Assembly (NCBI GenBank): GCA_944321975.1
Contig: CALUNJ010000006.1
Coordinates: 1 to 49,048 of the forward strand
Length of the DNA stretch: 49,048 bases
Source: an uncultured Paraprevotella sp.
GTDB lineage: Bacteria; Bacteroidota; Bacteroidia; Bacteroidales; Bacteroidaceae
Direction: 5' to 3'
The notes under the pieces were generated by a model. The model was not told where the DNA came from. It worked only from the letters and a program-made list of their open reading frames with translations, and searched no databases. This document shows, piece by piece, positions 8,484 through 17,095 of this stretch. A program made the position numbers and the translations under genes. Within the stretch, counting starts at the first letter, position 1, and the number at the start of each line of letters is the position of its first letter.

Positions 8484-10361
8484 ATGAATCTGTTTGATTA
8501 TCAGCGCAGGCCGACTGTTGAAGTTCAGATTGGCGGCACGCCGTTGGGGGGGAAGAACCCGATAAGGTTGCAGAGCATGACGAACACGTCCACGTTGGAC
8601 ACCCAAGGGAGCGTGGCGCAGACCTTGCGCATTGCTGCCGCGGGCGGGGAATATGTCCGGCTGACGACCCAAGGGGTGCGCGAGGCCGAGAATCTCCGTG
8701 CGATTAACGCCGGAGTGCGGGCTGCGGGCTGCGACGTGCCTTTGGTGGCCGATGTGCATTTCAATCCGCAAGTGGCCGAAGTGGCTGCGCTTTATGCCGA
8801 GAAAGTGCGCATCAATCCGGGAAATTATGTGGATGCCGCGCGCACGTTCAAACATGTGGAGTACACGGATGAAGAATATGCCCGGGAATTGGAGAAAATC
8901 GCGGCGCGTTTTGTGCCTTTCCTGCAGATTTGCCGGGAACATCACACTGCCATCCGCATCGGGGTGAACCATGGTTCGCTTTCTGACCGCATCATGAGCC
9001 GTTACGGCGACACGCCGGAAGGCATTGTGGAGAGTTGCATGGAGTTCTTGCGCATCTGCGTCCGCGAACATTTCATGGACGTGGTGGTGTCTGTCAAGGC
9101 CAGCAACACGGTGGTGATGGTGCAGAGCGTGCGGCTTTTGGTCCATGCGATGGAGCAGGAGGGCATGGCTTTCCCCCTTCATTTGGGCGTGACGGAGGCT
9201 GGCGACGGCGAGGACGGCCGGATCAAGAGTGCCGTGGGGATCGGCGCGTTGCTGGCCGACGGCATCGGCGACACGGTGCGCGTGTCATTGAGCGAGGCCC
9301 CGGAGGCGGAGATTCCCGTGGCGCGCAAGTTGGTGGATCATGTGTCCCGCCGCGAAGGGGCGATGATGATTCCCGGCATGGCGGCTGAAGGTTTTGACTG
9401 GCTGCGTCCCGTGCGGCGCCACACGGTGGCCGTGCGCAATATCGGGGGAGGTCAGGCGCCGGTCGTGGTGGCCGACCGCATGGACCTGTCGGCTTCCGGC
9501 CGCTTGAAGGGTTTCAGCGCGCATCCCGATTTCCAGCCCGATTATATTTATTGCGGGCGCGACTTGCCGCCGGCCGGCGAGCGTGAGCCAGCGGCATATA
9601 TTGTGGACGCCGATGTGTGGACCGGGGAACCGGGCACTTATCCGGCTTTCCCCTACAACTTGTTGCCCTTTTTAGGCTCTTGTGCGGCAGACCTGAAATT
9701 CCTTTTCCTCACTTATGGGGCATTGGACGAAGAGGTGCGCGCCTGTCTCAGGCATCATCCCGAAGTGGTGGTGGTTTCGCAGAGCAATCACCAGAACCGT
9801 TTGGGAGAGCACCGGGCGTTGATTCACGAGCTGACCCGCGAGGGGCTGGCCAATCCTGTGGTCGTGTTCCAACAGTATGCCCACAGCATGGAGGAGAAGG
9901 AAGATTTCCAAATCGAAAGCGCGGCCGACATGGGGGCATTGTTGTTTGACGGCCTGTGCGACGGCCTTTATCTGTATAATAGCGGGACGCTTGGCCATCG
10001 TGACATTGACGCCACGGCTTTCGGCATTCTTCAGGCTGCGCGTTTGCGCACCTCGAAGACGGAATACATCTCCTGCCCCGGTTGCGGGCGGACGCTTTAC
10101 GACTTGCAGGCCACCATTGCCCGTGTCAAGGCGGCTACCGGCCATCTGAAGGGGCTGAAGATAGCCGTCATGGGCTGCATTGTCAACGGGCCGGGCGAGA
10201 TGGCCGATGCCGATTACGGCTACGTCGGCGCGGCGCGGGGCAAAGTGAGCCTTTACAAGAAGAAGACTTGCGTGGAGCGCAACATCCCGGCCGAAGAGGC
10301 TGTCGAGAAGTTGCTTCGCCTGATCCGGGAGAACGGCGACGACCCGGAATATTCAGTTTAG
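8484..10361 (+). CDS. ispG: 4-hydroxy-3-methylbut-2-enyl diphosphate synthase (long form)
   Basis: 625 aa IspG (GcpE), the [4Fe-4S] enzyme that reduces MEcPP to HMBPP in the MEP isoprenoid pathway. The N-terminal TIM barrel begins at about residue 15 (VQIGGTPLGGKNPIRLQSM). About 250 extra residues sit between the barrel and the C-terminal iron-sulfur domain, the long three-domain form known from Bacteroidota, Chlamydiae and plants, against about 370 aa in E. coli. Cluster ligands are visible in SCPGCGRTLYD (about 530) and CIVNGPGEMADADYGYVG (about 565), including the Glu of NGPGE. It lies between purE (12 nt) and cysS (18 nt) in one transcription unit. Start is the ATG with the closest spacing to purE. 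Confidence 0.95.
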   Translation: MNLFDYQRRPTVEVQIGGTPLGGKNPIRLQSMTNTSTLDTQGSVAQTLRIAAAGGEYVRLTTQGVREAENLRAINAGVRAAGCDVPLVADVHFNPQVAEVAALYAEKVRINPGNYVDAARTFKHVEYTDEEYARELEKIAARFVPFLQICREHHTAIRIGVNHGSLSDRIMSRYGDTPEGIVESCMEFLRICVREHFMDVVVSVKASNTVVMVQSVRLLVHAMEQEGMAFPLHLGVTEAGDGEDGRIKSAVGIGALLADGIGDTVRVSLSEAPEAEIPVARKLVDHVSRREGAMMIPGMAAEGFDWLRPVRRHTVAVRNIGGGQAPVVVADRMDLSASGRLKGFSAHPDFQPDYIYCGRDLPPAGEREPAAYIVDADVWTGEPGTYPAFPYNLLPFLGSCAADLKFLFLTYGALDEEVRACLRHHPEVVVVSQSNHQNRLGEHRALIHELTREGLANPVVVFQQYAHSMEEKEDFQIESAADMGALLFDGLCDGLYLYNSGTLGHRDIDATAFGILQAARLRTSKTEYISCPGCGRTLYDLQATIARVKAATGHLKGLKIAVMGCIVNGPGEMADADYGYVGAARGKVSLYKKKTCVERNIPAEEAVEKLLRLIRENGDDPEYSV

Positions 10362-10379
10362 AATTTAATTTTTTGACTT

Positions 10380-11867
10380 ATGGAACAGAAACTCTTTATT
10401 TACAATACACTTTCCCGCAAGAAGGAAGAGTTTAAACCCATCACGCCGGGGCGTGTCGGGATGTACGTGTGTGGCCCCACCGTGTATGGCGACGCCCATT
10501 TGGGGCATGCCCGTCCGGCCATCACTTTCGACTTGTTGTTCCGCTATTTGCAGCATGTGGGCTACAAGGTGCGTTACGTGCGCAACATAACGGATGTGGG
10601 CCACTTGGAACACGACGCAGACGAGGGCGAGGACAAGATCGCCAAGAAAGCCCGGCTGGAGCAACTGGAGCCGATGGAGGTGGCACAGTATTACACCAAC
10701 CGTTTCCATGCGGCCATGCAGGCACTCAACGTGCTGCCGCCCAGCATCGAGCCTTGCGCTTCCGGGCATATCATCGAGCAGATCGAGCTGGTGAAGCAGA
10801 TCCTGGCGAACGGATTTGCCTACGAGAGCCAGGGGAGTGTGTATTTCGACGTGGAAAAATATAACCAGCAATACCACTATGGCAAACTGTCTGGCCGTAA
10901 CCTGGAGGACGTGATCAACAATTCCCGAGAATTGGACGGCGTGGGGGAGAAGCGCAACCAGGTGGATTTCGCCTTGTGGAAGAGGGCGCAGCCTGAACAC
11001 ATCATGCGCTGGCCCAGTCCGTGGAGCGACGGCTTTCCCGGGTGGCACTGCGAATGCACGGCCATGGGGCGCAAGTATCTGGGCCAGCATTTCGACATCC
11101 ACGGCGGAGGCATGGACCTCATCTTCCCGCATCATGAATGTGAGATCGCACAGGCGGTGGCCAGCCAGGGCAGCGACATGGTGAACTATTGGATGCACAA
11201 CAACATGATCACCATCAACGGCCAGAAGATGGGCAAGAGCTTGGGTAATTTCATTACTCTGGCGCAGTTCTTCACCGGCAGCCACGAAAGCCTGGCGCAG
11301 GCTTACAGTCCCATGACCATACGTTTCTTCATCCTCCAGGCGCACTACCGCAGCACGGTGGATTTCAGCAACGAGGCTTTGCAGGCCAGCGAGAAGGGCT
11401 TGGCACGGCTGATGGAGGGCGTGGCCAACCTGAAGCGAATTGTGCCAGTGGAGGGAGACGGCAGCGTGGGGATGGCCTATGTGGACGAACTCCGCGCCAA
11501 ATGTTATGAGGCGATGAACGACGACTTGAACTCGCCTGTGGTCATCAGCCATTTGTTTGAGGCCTGCAGGGTGGTCAACTCGGTGCTGGACAAGAAAGCC
11601 ACCGTCAGCCAGGCGGTGTCGGAGGCTCTTTCCGACGTGTTCCACACCTTCGCGTTTGATATCCTCGGCCTTAAAGAGGAGGCTGGCAACGAGGGGGCGC
11701 GTGAGGAAGCCTTCGGCAAGGTGGTCGACATGTTGCTGGAGCAGCGCATGAAAGCCAAGGCCAACAAAGATTGGGCCACGAGCGACATGATTCGCGACAG
11801 CCTGGCAGCCTTGGGCTTCGAGGTGAAGGACACCAAGGACGGTTTCGCCTGGAAACTGAACCGATAG
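10380..11867 (+). CDS. cysS: cysteinyl-tRNA synthetase
   Basis: 495 aa class Ia synthetase charging tRNA-Cys. The HIGH signature is HLGH (about residue 40, in [15 protein letters not shown]), and KMSKS appears as KMGKS (about 283). Zinc ligands are seen as CGPTVYG (Cys near 31), WHCECTAMG and HHECE. The C-terminal helical anticodon domain ends in [13 protein letters not shown]. It is the last gene of the rpoN run; after its stop comes a 655-bp non-coding region with repeat copy 2 and then convergent pyrH. Length and all motifs are normal for the family. Confidence 0.97.
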   Translation: MEQKLFIYNTLSRKKEEFKPITPGRVGMYVCGPTVYGDAHLGHARPAITFDLLFRYLQHVGYKVRYVRNITDVGHLEHDADEGEDKIAKKARLEQLEPMEVAQYYTNRFHAAMQALNVLPPSIEPCASGHIIEQIELVKQILANGFAYESQGSVYFDVEKYNQQYHYGKLSGRNLEDVINNSRELDGVGEKRNQVDFALWKRAQPEHIMRWPSPWSDGFPGWHCECTAMGRKYLGQHFDIHGGGMDLIFPHHECEIAQAVASQGSDMVNYWMHNNMITINGQKMGKSLGNFITLAQFFTGSHESLAQAYSPMTIRFFILQAHYRSTVDFSNEALQASEKGLARLMEGVANLKRIVPVEGDGSVGMAYVDELRAKCYEAMNDDLNSPVVISHLFEACRVVNSVLDKKATVSQAVSEALSDVFHTFAFDILGLKEEAGNEGAREEAFGKVVDMLLEQRMKAKANKDWATSDMIRDSLAALGFEVKDTKDGFAWKLNR

Positions 11868-11929
11868 GCATCTTGGCCCGCCTGGAAACCAGGGGGAGGG
11901 AGGGGGCGGCAGGAAATGCGTGGAGATAG

Positions 11930-12215
11930 CCATGGTGCTTGGCGATTCTTGAAACAGGCGGATTTTCTGCTGCCCTCTTTTTCATGGATAGGAAGTGCGT
12001 GGCGGAATAGGACAAAACCGCTCTCTTGAGTCACGCAAATTTCCCTCAGGCGATTCACATTTTTTTCTCAAGCAAAAAAAATGTGAATCGCTTGAGAAAA
12101 ATCCACATGCTTCAAGAGATTTTTACTTTTTTGATTATTAATAGGATAAGATTTTCCTTCAAAATAGGACCATATAGGCTTTGGAATAGGTCTTGCGGAA
12201 AGGAAAGGGGAGCGA
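11930..12215 (-). repeat. 22-bp phased intergenic repeat, copy 2 (reverse orientation)
   Basis: Lies between the convergent cysS and pyrH genes. Five 8-bp sites begin at 12023 (CTCTTGAG), 12045 (CTCAGGCG), 12067 (CTCAAGCA), 12089 (CGCTTGAG) and 12111 (TTCAAGAG), all 22 bp apart. Spacers 12053-12066 and 12075-12088 are the same two sequences as in copy 1, but the site between them (CTCAAGCA) is the exact reverse complement of copy 1's TGCTTGAG. One arm has AATAGGACAAAACCG (12006-12020), the other GATTATTAATAGGATAAG and ATAGGACCATATAGG. The rest of 11868-12522 holds no gene I can support; 12216-12522 has only GC-rich inverted repeats (e.g. GAGGGAGG ... CCTCCCTC near 12437-12468 and CCGCGGCCGCGG near 12500) which may end pyrH or cysS transcripts. 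Confidence 0.88.
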
Positions 12216-12522
12216 TGAGGCCCGGGCCGGACGGGTGCCGATCCTTCTTCTTGGAAAGGAGCGGTCTTGAAAGAAGCCTTTATGTGGAAGCCTTTTTTAA
12301 GTGTCTTGCCACAGGAGGACGGAGTTTTCCCGGGCTGGCCTGCGCGGGGATGAGAACGGCTGCCCGTTTCTTGGTGCGGGATAAGGAAGGCGCATCTTCC
12401 CACGGGGGTTCAGCCGCTCCGGAATAAGACGGAACCGAGGGAGGGGCATGGCTTGGCGCCTCCCTCCCTCCCTCGTGGTGGTTCATGCCTTCCTTTTGCC
12501 GCGGCCGCGGGGGGATGTTTGC

Positions 12523-13233
12523 TCAGTTGTGTACCAATGTGCCGATATTTTCCCCTTCCATCACCTTTTTCAGGTTGCCATAGACATCCATGTTGAACAC
12601 ATAGATGGGAAGGTTGTTTTCCTTGCACATCGTGGTGGCGGTGAGATCCATCACCTTTAATCCGCGGTTGTAGATTTCATCATACGTGATTTCATTGAAT
12701 TTTGTGGCGGTGGGGTCTTTTTCGGGGTCGGCGGTGTAGACTCCGTCCACGCGGGTGCCCTTCAACATCACGTCGGCTTCGATTTCAATGCCGCGCAGCG
12801 AGGAGCCGGTGTCTGTGGTGAAGTAAGGATTCCCCGTGCCGCCGCTCATGATGACCACTTCGCCGGCTTCCATGCATTCGATGGCTTTCCATTTGCTGTA
12901 GAACTCGCCGATGGGTTCCATGCGGATGGCTGTCAGCACGCGGCTCTTCACTCCGATGGCGCCTAATGCGCTGCTCAGGCCGAGGGAGTTGATGACGGTG
13001 GCACACATGCCCATTTGGTCGCCTTTCACACGGTCGAAGCCTTTTCCGGCTCCGGTCAGTCCGCGGAAGATGTTGCCTCCGCCGATGACGATGCCGATCT
13101 GCACGCCCATGTCGTGGACTTCTTTGATTTGTTGGGCATATTCACCCAGACGTTTTTCGTCGATGCCGTAGCGTTGTTCTCCCATGAGGCTCTCGCCACT
13201 CAGTTTGAGGAGGATGCGTTTGAATTTAGCCAT
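12523..13233 (-). CDS. pyrH: UMP kinase
   Basis: 236 aa bacterial UMP kinase (amino-acid kinase fold), phosphorylating UMP to UDP with ATP; hexameric and usually feedback-inhibited by UTP. Motifs in order: MAKFKRILLKLSGES (phosphate loop, K and SGE), IGIVIGGGNIFRG (residues about 46-58), GVKSRVLTAIRM, and MSGGTGNPYFTTDT (about 129-142) for the nucleotide. The C-terminal DLTATTMCKENNLPIYVFNM is typical. It begins 14 nt after birA and is the third gene of the yraN-birA-pyrH operon, with no promoter-like box in the gap. All key residues are present and the length is normal. Confidence 0.96.
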   Translation of the reverse strand: MAKFKRILLKLSGESLMGEQRYGIDEKRLGEYAQQIKEVHDMGVQIGIVIGGGNIFRGLTGAGKGFDRVKGDQMGMCATVINSLGLSSALGAIGVKSRVLTAIRMEPIGEFYSKWKAIECMEAGEVVIMSGGTGNPYFTTDTGSSLRGIEIEADVMLKGTRVDGVYTADPEKDPTATKFNEITYDEIYNRGLKVMDLTATTMCKENNLPIYVFNMDVYGNLKKVMEGENIGTLVHN

Positions 13234-13247
13234 GATTCTTACTGTGT

Positions 13248-14042
13248 TTAGAGGTTTGAAAAATCTTGTTTGTCGTTCGGCGCGAGAAAGCGCACTTCCT
13301 TGAAGGCATATCGCCTCAGCCGGCCGTTTCTGTCCGCCAGGACGAGGTGCCCTGATGGCTCCACTTCGTGTATCTCCGCTTCAAAGCAACCGTCGGAATC
13401 CTCGTAGCGGTGGAATCCTTCGCGCCGGTAGAGCCTGGAAGCGTAATGTCGCGCGATTTCGTCCGTGTCTTCTTTTTGGAGCTTCTGCCAAAAGTTCTTG
13501 AACCGTTTGATGACCGCGGCCAGGATGAAGACCGTTTCGTGCGTCTTTCCTGTGACTTGGCAGAGCGACACGGGGTTGGGCGCGTCGCTCCTGAACACGG
13601 TCTGGTTCACGTTGAGTCCCACCCCGATGATGCAGTCTTCAATGTGCTGCCCCATCAAAGTGTTTTCGATGAGCATGCCGCAAATCTTTCGGTCCTGCCA
13701 ATAGATGTCGTTGGGCCATTTGATGCTGAATCCGTCTCCATATTCGGCGAGGGTTTCGCACACGGCAAGCGCGATGGCCTGGGAAATCACGAACTGGCGG
13801 GCGGCGTTTATCTCTCTCGGGTGTATTTTCAGGCTGAACAGCAGGTTTTTCCCCGTTTCCGATTCCCACGGATGCCCCGCTTGCCCCCGTCCGGCTGTCT
13901 GGTATTCGGCCGTGGCCAAGGTCATGTCCTTGGGGGTCACGGGGTGGTAATGTTTCAGGAAGTTGTTGGTGGAGTCGGCAGATGCGAGTTGGATCCATTC
14001 GAACCAAGGGGAGTCATCCAGCGTGTAAAGTGCGTAGTCCAT
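13248..14042 (-). CDS. birA: biotin--[acetyl-CoA-carboxylase] ligase
   Basis: 264 aa biotin protein ligase, which activates biotin to biotinyl-AMP and attaches it to the carrier protein of biotin-dependent carboxylases. The conserved biotin/AMP loop reads YQTAGRGQAGHPW (GRGxxG, about residues 47-59), followed by LLFSLKIHP, and then the KWPNDIYWQDRKICGMLIE active-site segment containing the catalytic Lys (KWPND). There is no N-terminal helix-turn-helix, so it is a monofunctional (class I) ligase and not a repressor. It sits between yraN (14 nt) and pyrH (14 nt) on the same strand, forming one operon. Confidence 0.94.
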   Translation of the reverse strand: MDYALYTLDDSPWFEWIQLASADSTNNFLKHYHPVTPKDMTLATAEYQTAGRGQAGHPWESETGKNLLFSLKIHPREINAARQFVISQAIALAVCETLAEYGDGFSIKWPNDIYWQDRKICGMLIENTLMGQHIEDCIIGVGLNVNQTVFRSDAPNPVSLCQVTGKTHETVFILAAVIKRFKNFWQKLQKEDTDEIARHYASRLYRREGFHRYEDSDGCFEAEIHEVEPSGHLVLADRNGRLRRYAFKEVRFLAPNDKQDFSNL

Positions 14043-14056
14043 AGTCCTTTTTTTGA

Positions 14057-14455
14057 TTAATCGTAATGGGGAAGAGGCGGAAAGTGGCCGTAGAGCGGAG
14101 CCTGGAAGGCGTTCTCGATGTGTCTCAGCTGTGGTTCGTTCGGGTCGTTGACGACGACGGTGATGAGGTCGAACCGCACGGGGAGGCCGGTCGCGTAGCG
14201 TTTCACGTAGGTTTCCGCCGTGTGCACGATGTGGCGTATTTTCTCAGCGGTGAGGGCTTCTTCCGGTGGGCCGTAGAGGGTGCTGCGGCGGGTTTTTACT
14301 TCCACGATGACCAAGGTGCGGTTTTTTTCCGCCACTATGTCCAGCTCTTGGTGTCCCCACCGCCAGTTCCTGTGGCGTATGGCATAACCTTTAGCCAGCA
14401 GATGCGCCGTGGCCAAGTCCTCGCCGGTAAGCCCCAATTCGTTGTGTGCAGCCAT
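14057..14455 (-). CDS. YraN family (UPF0102) putative endonuclease-like protein
   Basis: 132 aa protein of the YraN/UPF0102 family, which has a restriction-endonuclease-like fold of unknown cellular role. Seen: the typical start NELGLTGEDLATAHLLAKGYAI, then RNWRWGHQELDIVAEKNRTLVIVEVKTR, which supplies the D/E...EVK nuclease-type motif (E about 38, D about 40, ExK about 52-54). First gene of the yraN-birA-pyrH operon. A -7 promoter element lies 20 bp upstream, facing the divergent tadA promoter. Confidence 0.88.
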   Translation of the reverse strand: MAAHNELGLTGEDLATAHLLAKGYAIRHRNWRWGHQELDIVAEKNRTLVIVEVKTRRSTLYGPPEEALTAEKIRHIVHTAETYVKRYATGLPVRFDLITVVVNDPNEPQLRHIENAFQAPLYGHFPPLPHYD

Positions 14456-14475
14456 TCGTTTTGTTTTCTGTATTG

Positions 14476-14483
14476 CAAATATA
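14476..14483 (-). promoter_or_regulatory. -7 element for the yraN-birA-pyrH operon
   Basis: Minus-strand TATATTTG fits TAnnTTTG and lies 20 bp before the yraN start. No TTTG is seen at -33; the closest is a CTTTCC at about the right distance. Confidence 0.55.
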
Positions 14484-14645
14484 TTGAAAATATCCGGAAA
14501 GGCCGCATAAAATTCGGGTAAAACGGGAGCGTTGTCGGAAAGTTCCCGGCAGTGGCGGACGGAGGCTTTTCGTGGCTTGCGGGAAATTTGGCGGTTGGGG
14601 TGAATTTTCTTTGCCCCATCCGTTGGCAGGGAACTGCGGAAAGCT

Positions 14646-14653
14646 TATTTTTG
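14646..14653 (+). promoter_or_regulatory. -7 element for tadA
   Basis: TATTTTTG fits TAnnTTTG, with TTGGC at 14623-14627 about 19 bp upstream as a possible -33 element. It supports the tadA start at 14678 and argues against the longer frame that opens at 14552, because that would begin upstream of the promoter. Confidence 0.55.
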
Positions 14654-14677
14654 TTTTCCAAAACGGAAAAGAAGGCA

Positions 14678-15112
14678 ATGGATAGCGACGGGTTTTACAT
14701 GAAGAAGGCACTTGAAGAGGCGCAAAAGGCATATGAAGAAGGTGAGATTCCCGTGGGGGCAGTGGTGGCCTGTGGCGGGCGGATCTTGGCGCGGGCGCAT
14801 AATCTGACGGAGACGTTGACCGACGTGACGGCGCATGCGGAGATGCAGGCGCTCACGGCGGCAGCCAATTCCATTGGCGGGAAGTATCTGAATGATTGTA
14901 CGTTGTATGTCACGGTGGAGCCTTGTGTCATGTGTGCCGGTGCCATCGGTTGGGCACAGGTGAAACGCTTGGTTTATGGTGCGGCGGACGAGAAGCGCGG
15001 TTACCGCAAGTTTGCTCCCGCAGCCTTGCATCCGCGCACGGAAGTCGTGGCTGGCGTCATGGCCGAAGAGGCGGCCGCCTTGATGAAGGCCTTTTTCAAG
15101 GAACGGCGTTGA
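14678..15112 (+). CDS. tadA: tRNA adenosine(34) deaminase
   Basis: 144 aa cytidine-deaminase-fold enzyme, most likely TadA, converting A34 to inosine in tRNA-Arg(ACG). The zinc site is complete: H53-A-E55 (HAEMQA) and P82-C83-V-M-C86 (PCVMCAGAI). The C-terminal helices (VVAGVMAEEAAALMKAFFKERR) match the tRNA deaminase branch more than guanine deaminases. The start is set at 14678 because a promoter-like box lies just upstream and the extra N-terminus of the longer frame has no family resemblance. It stands alone, divergent from yraN and convergent with the DUF4834-like gene. Confidence 0.93.
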   Translation: MDSDGFYMKKALEEAQKAYEEGEIPVGAVVACGGRILARAHNLTETLTDVTAHAEMQALTAAANSIGGKYLNDCTLYVTVEPCVMCAGAIGWAQVKRLVYGAADEKRGYRKFAPAALHPRTEVVAGVMAEEAAALMKAFFKERR

Positions 15113-15162
15113 GGGCTTGTCTTCTTTTGCTTGGTGATGCCCGCAGAAAGTTCAGGCCTGGA

Positions 15163-15435
15163 TCATTTGATTTCTTCGAAGTCTACATATTCTCCTTCGT
15201 TGTCCTCGAAGATCTTTTTGTGCCTGCGGGAGGAGGTGCGTGAAGACGATGCGTCGCTGTGGGTGGCGTTTCTGGGGCCGTCGTAGGCGTTGCCAGCAGA
15301 CTGCCGTTGTGTCTTGCGGGGTGAAAAGGCAGACGAGATGGTGTCTTTTACCTTCTTGGCCATATTGAGGGCAGCGATGAAGACGAAAGCCAGAATGGCA
15401 ATCAGTATGCCGAATAAACATCCGAACGGATTCAT
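15163..15435 (-). CDS. small membrane-anchored protein, DUF4834-like
   Basis: 90 aa. One N-terminal hydrophobic segment (about residues 3-24, GCLFGILIAILAFVFIAAL) is followed by a basic, Ser/Arg-rich linker and an acidic end (FEDNEGEYVDFEEIK). The shape, size and position next to pssA and psd resemble the DUF4834 family of Bacteroidales, whose function is unknown; I recall this from gene order and pattern, so the family name is tentative. It is 57 nt after pssA, probably last in the psd-pssA operon, and may work in or near the membrane. Confidence 0.6.
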   Translation of the reverse strand: MNPFGCLFGILIAILAFVFIAALNMAKKVKDTISSAFSPRKTQRQSAGNAYDGPRNATHSDASSSRTSSRRHKKIFEDNEGEYVDFEEIK

Positions 15436-15492
15436 TATATCTTGTTCTTCTTATGGTTTGCTACTGAGGAGCATACAACAATCGTGCCATAA

Positions 15493-16206
15493 TCATTTCC
15501 AATGGAAGCGTGCGGCCAACAGCGAGAGTACGACGTACCATGCGATAATGGCGGCAAAACAACTGAGTTTCAGGAAAATGATCATGGGAATGCAGGTGAG
15601 GATGAATATGAATTTGATTTTATTGTCGCGCCAAGAAAGATTCTTGAATTTCAGGGCGAACATGGGGATTTCCGCGATGAGCAGGAAACACGACAGGAGC
15701 ATGGCGAAAAACAAAAAGAATGCGTTGAATTTCTCCGATACCAAAAAGGCGTGACTGCCTACGATGAGTGAGGCCCAAAACAAAGTGTTGGCCGGTGTGG
15801 GCACGCCGATGAACGAGCTGGTCTGCCGGGTGTCGAGATTGAACTTGGCCAGCCGGAGTGCGGAAAAAGCTGCGATGAGAAAAGCCGTGTAGGGGAGAAT
15901 GTCACGCAAGGGCTCCATGAAAGCCGGGTAGACCACAAAATGGAACAGATGAAAGAGCATGGCCGAGGGCGCGACGCCAAATGTCACGACATCGGCCAGC
16001 GAATCCAGTTCTTTTCCAATAGGCGAGGACACGCCCAGCAGGCGCGCCGACATGCCGTCGAAGAAATCAAACACGGCACCGATGAAAATCAGCAGGAATG
16101 CCCATCCATAGTTGCCATAAAAAGCGGCTCCCGTAGCCATGCAGCCCGAAATGAGGTTGCAGCAAGTGATGCTGTTGGGGATGTGCCGCGTGATGAGGTT
16201 TGCCAT
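15493..16206 (-). CDS. pssA: CDP-diacylglycerol--serine O-phosphatidyltransferase
   Basis: 237 aa inner-membrane enzyme of the CDP-alcohol phosphatidyltransferase family, making phosphatidylserine from CDP-diacylglycerol and serine. The family signature DGxxAR...G...D...D is present: FDFFDGMSARLLGVSSPIG followed by KELDSLADVVTFG (about residues 46-80), with about six to eight membrane segments after it. The start MANLITRHIPNSITCCNLISGC is typical of the Bacillus-type PssA. It lies 15 nt after psd, which decarboxylates its product to phosphatidylethanolamine, so the two form a phospholipid operon. Confidence 0.94.
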   Translation of the reverse strand: MANLITRHIPNSITCCNLISGCMATGAAFYGNYGWAFLLIFIGAVFDFFDGMSARLLGVSSPIGKELDSLADVVTFGVAPSAMLFHLFHFVVYPAFMEPLRDILPYTAFLIAAFSALRLAKFNLDTRQTSSFIGVPTPANTLFWASLIVGSHAFLVSEKFNAFFLFFAMLLSCFLLIAEIPMFALKFKNLSWRDNKIKFIFILTCIPMIIFLKLSCFAAIIAWYVVLSLLAARFHWK

Positions 16207-16221
16207 AATCGGGTGATTTTC

Positions 16222-16908
16222 TTAAAGTTTGGCGATAACTGTCTCGTTCCCCACGGTCTTTTGTCCCAATTTCACGTTGACTTTTGTGCCGGCGGGCAGG
16301 TAGAGGTCTACCCTTGAGCCGAATTTGATAAAGCCCAGATGTTCGTCGATGTAGCAGTCTTCGCCGGCGTGGGGATAGGTGACGATGCGGCGCGCCATGG
16401 CACCTGCGATTTGCCGTGCCATGATGTCTATGCCGTCAGGGGTTTCGATGACGATGGTGGACCGCTCGTTTTCGAGGCTGGCTTTGGGAAGCCAGGCGCG
16501 GTGGTAGTTGCCGTTTTGGTGGGTCACCAGTTTCACCGTGCCGTCCACTGGAATCCAATTGGCATGCACGTTGGTCAGACTCATGAAAATGGAGACCATC
16601 ATGCGCCGGTCATGGAAATATTCGTTTTCATCCACTTCCTCGACCACGACCACCTTGCCGTCGGCCGGTGCGACCACGACATTTTCCGTGTCTCCTTCAA
16701 ACCGGCGTATGGGGCAGCGGAAGAAATTCACCACGATAAAGTAGACGACCGCGCAGATGACGAGCAGGATATAGAACGGGATTTTACTTTCAAAAGCGTA
16801 ATAGACGCCTGCATTGAGCAACAGCAAGGCGACGGCACCTGCAATCAGCGTGTGGGTGCCTTCCCGGTGTAGTCTGATTTTCTTTAGTTTGTTCAATTTG
16901 CGTCCCAT
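16222..16908 (-). CDS. psd: phosphatidylserine decarboxylase proenzyme
   Basis: 228 aa short-form decarboxylase that turns phosphatidylserine into phosphatidylethanolamine using a pyruvoyl group made by self-cleavage. The cleavage site is seen near the C-terminus as FIKFGSRVD (Gly-Ser, about 190), with the usual preceding HLGF. Two hydrophobic segments near the N-terminus (about 20-60) anchor it. I chose the ATG at 16908 ([19 protein letters not shown]) rather than the one at 16935: the shorter form has the family's usual length and N-terminus, and the upstream ATG is only two bases past the -7 promoter box. pssA follows after 15 nt. Confidence 0.93.
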   Translation of the reverse strand: MGRKLNKLKKIRLHREGTHTLIAGAVALLLLNAGVYYAFESKIPFYILLVICAVVYFIVVNFFRCPIRRFEGDTENVVVAPADGKVVVVEEVDENEYFHDRRMMVSIFMSLTNVHANWIPVDGTVKLVTHQNGNYHRAWLPKASLENERSTIVIETPDGIDIMARQIAGAMARRIVTYPHAGEDCYIDEHLGFIKFGSRVDLYLPAGTKVNVKLGQKTVGNETVIAKL

Positions 16909-16932
16909 GGAGCTTTCCCTTGTATTAGTGGA

Positions 16933-16940
16933 CAAAGGTA
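16933..16940 (-). promoter_or_regulatory. -7 element for the psd-pssA operon
   Basis: Minus-strand TACCTTTG fits TAnnTTTG, 24 bp before the chosen psd start at 16908. Its position supports that start over the in-frame ATG at 16935, which overlaps it. Confidence 0.65.
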
Positions 16941-17055
16941 GCTATATTCTGTTAAAAAGCAAAATCCTGTATTTTATTTTTATGTTTATATCCTTTTAAA
17001 AAGCCTTTCATATAAAAAAATGAGTTCTTCTGTTGCTTCTTTCCGCAAGGTGACG

Positions 17056-17063
17056 TAACTTTA
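17056..17063 (+). promoter_or_regulatory. possible -7 element for dnaE
   Basis: TAACTTTA differs from TAnnTTTG only at the last base and is 33 bp upstream of the dnaE ATG. A weaker candidate than the others in the window. Confidence 0.4.
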
Positions 17064-17095
17064 CCTCGTTTTTATCCTTTTAATTTTGATTCGAC

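Noticed and set aside
10365-11933. 522-codon open frame antisense to cysS
   Set aside because: Shadow of cysS; the sense gene has HIGH and KMSKS type motifs.
12490-12512. GC palindrome CCGCGGCCGCGG as a regulatory site for pyrH
   Set aside because: It is downstream of pyrH, short and without related copies; at most part of a terminator.
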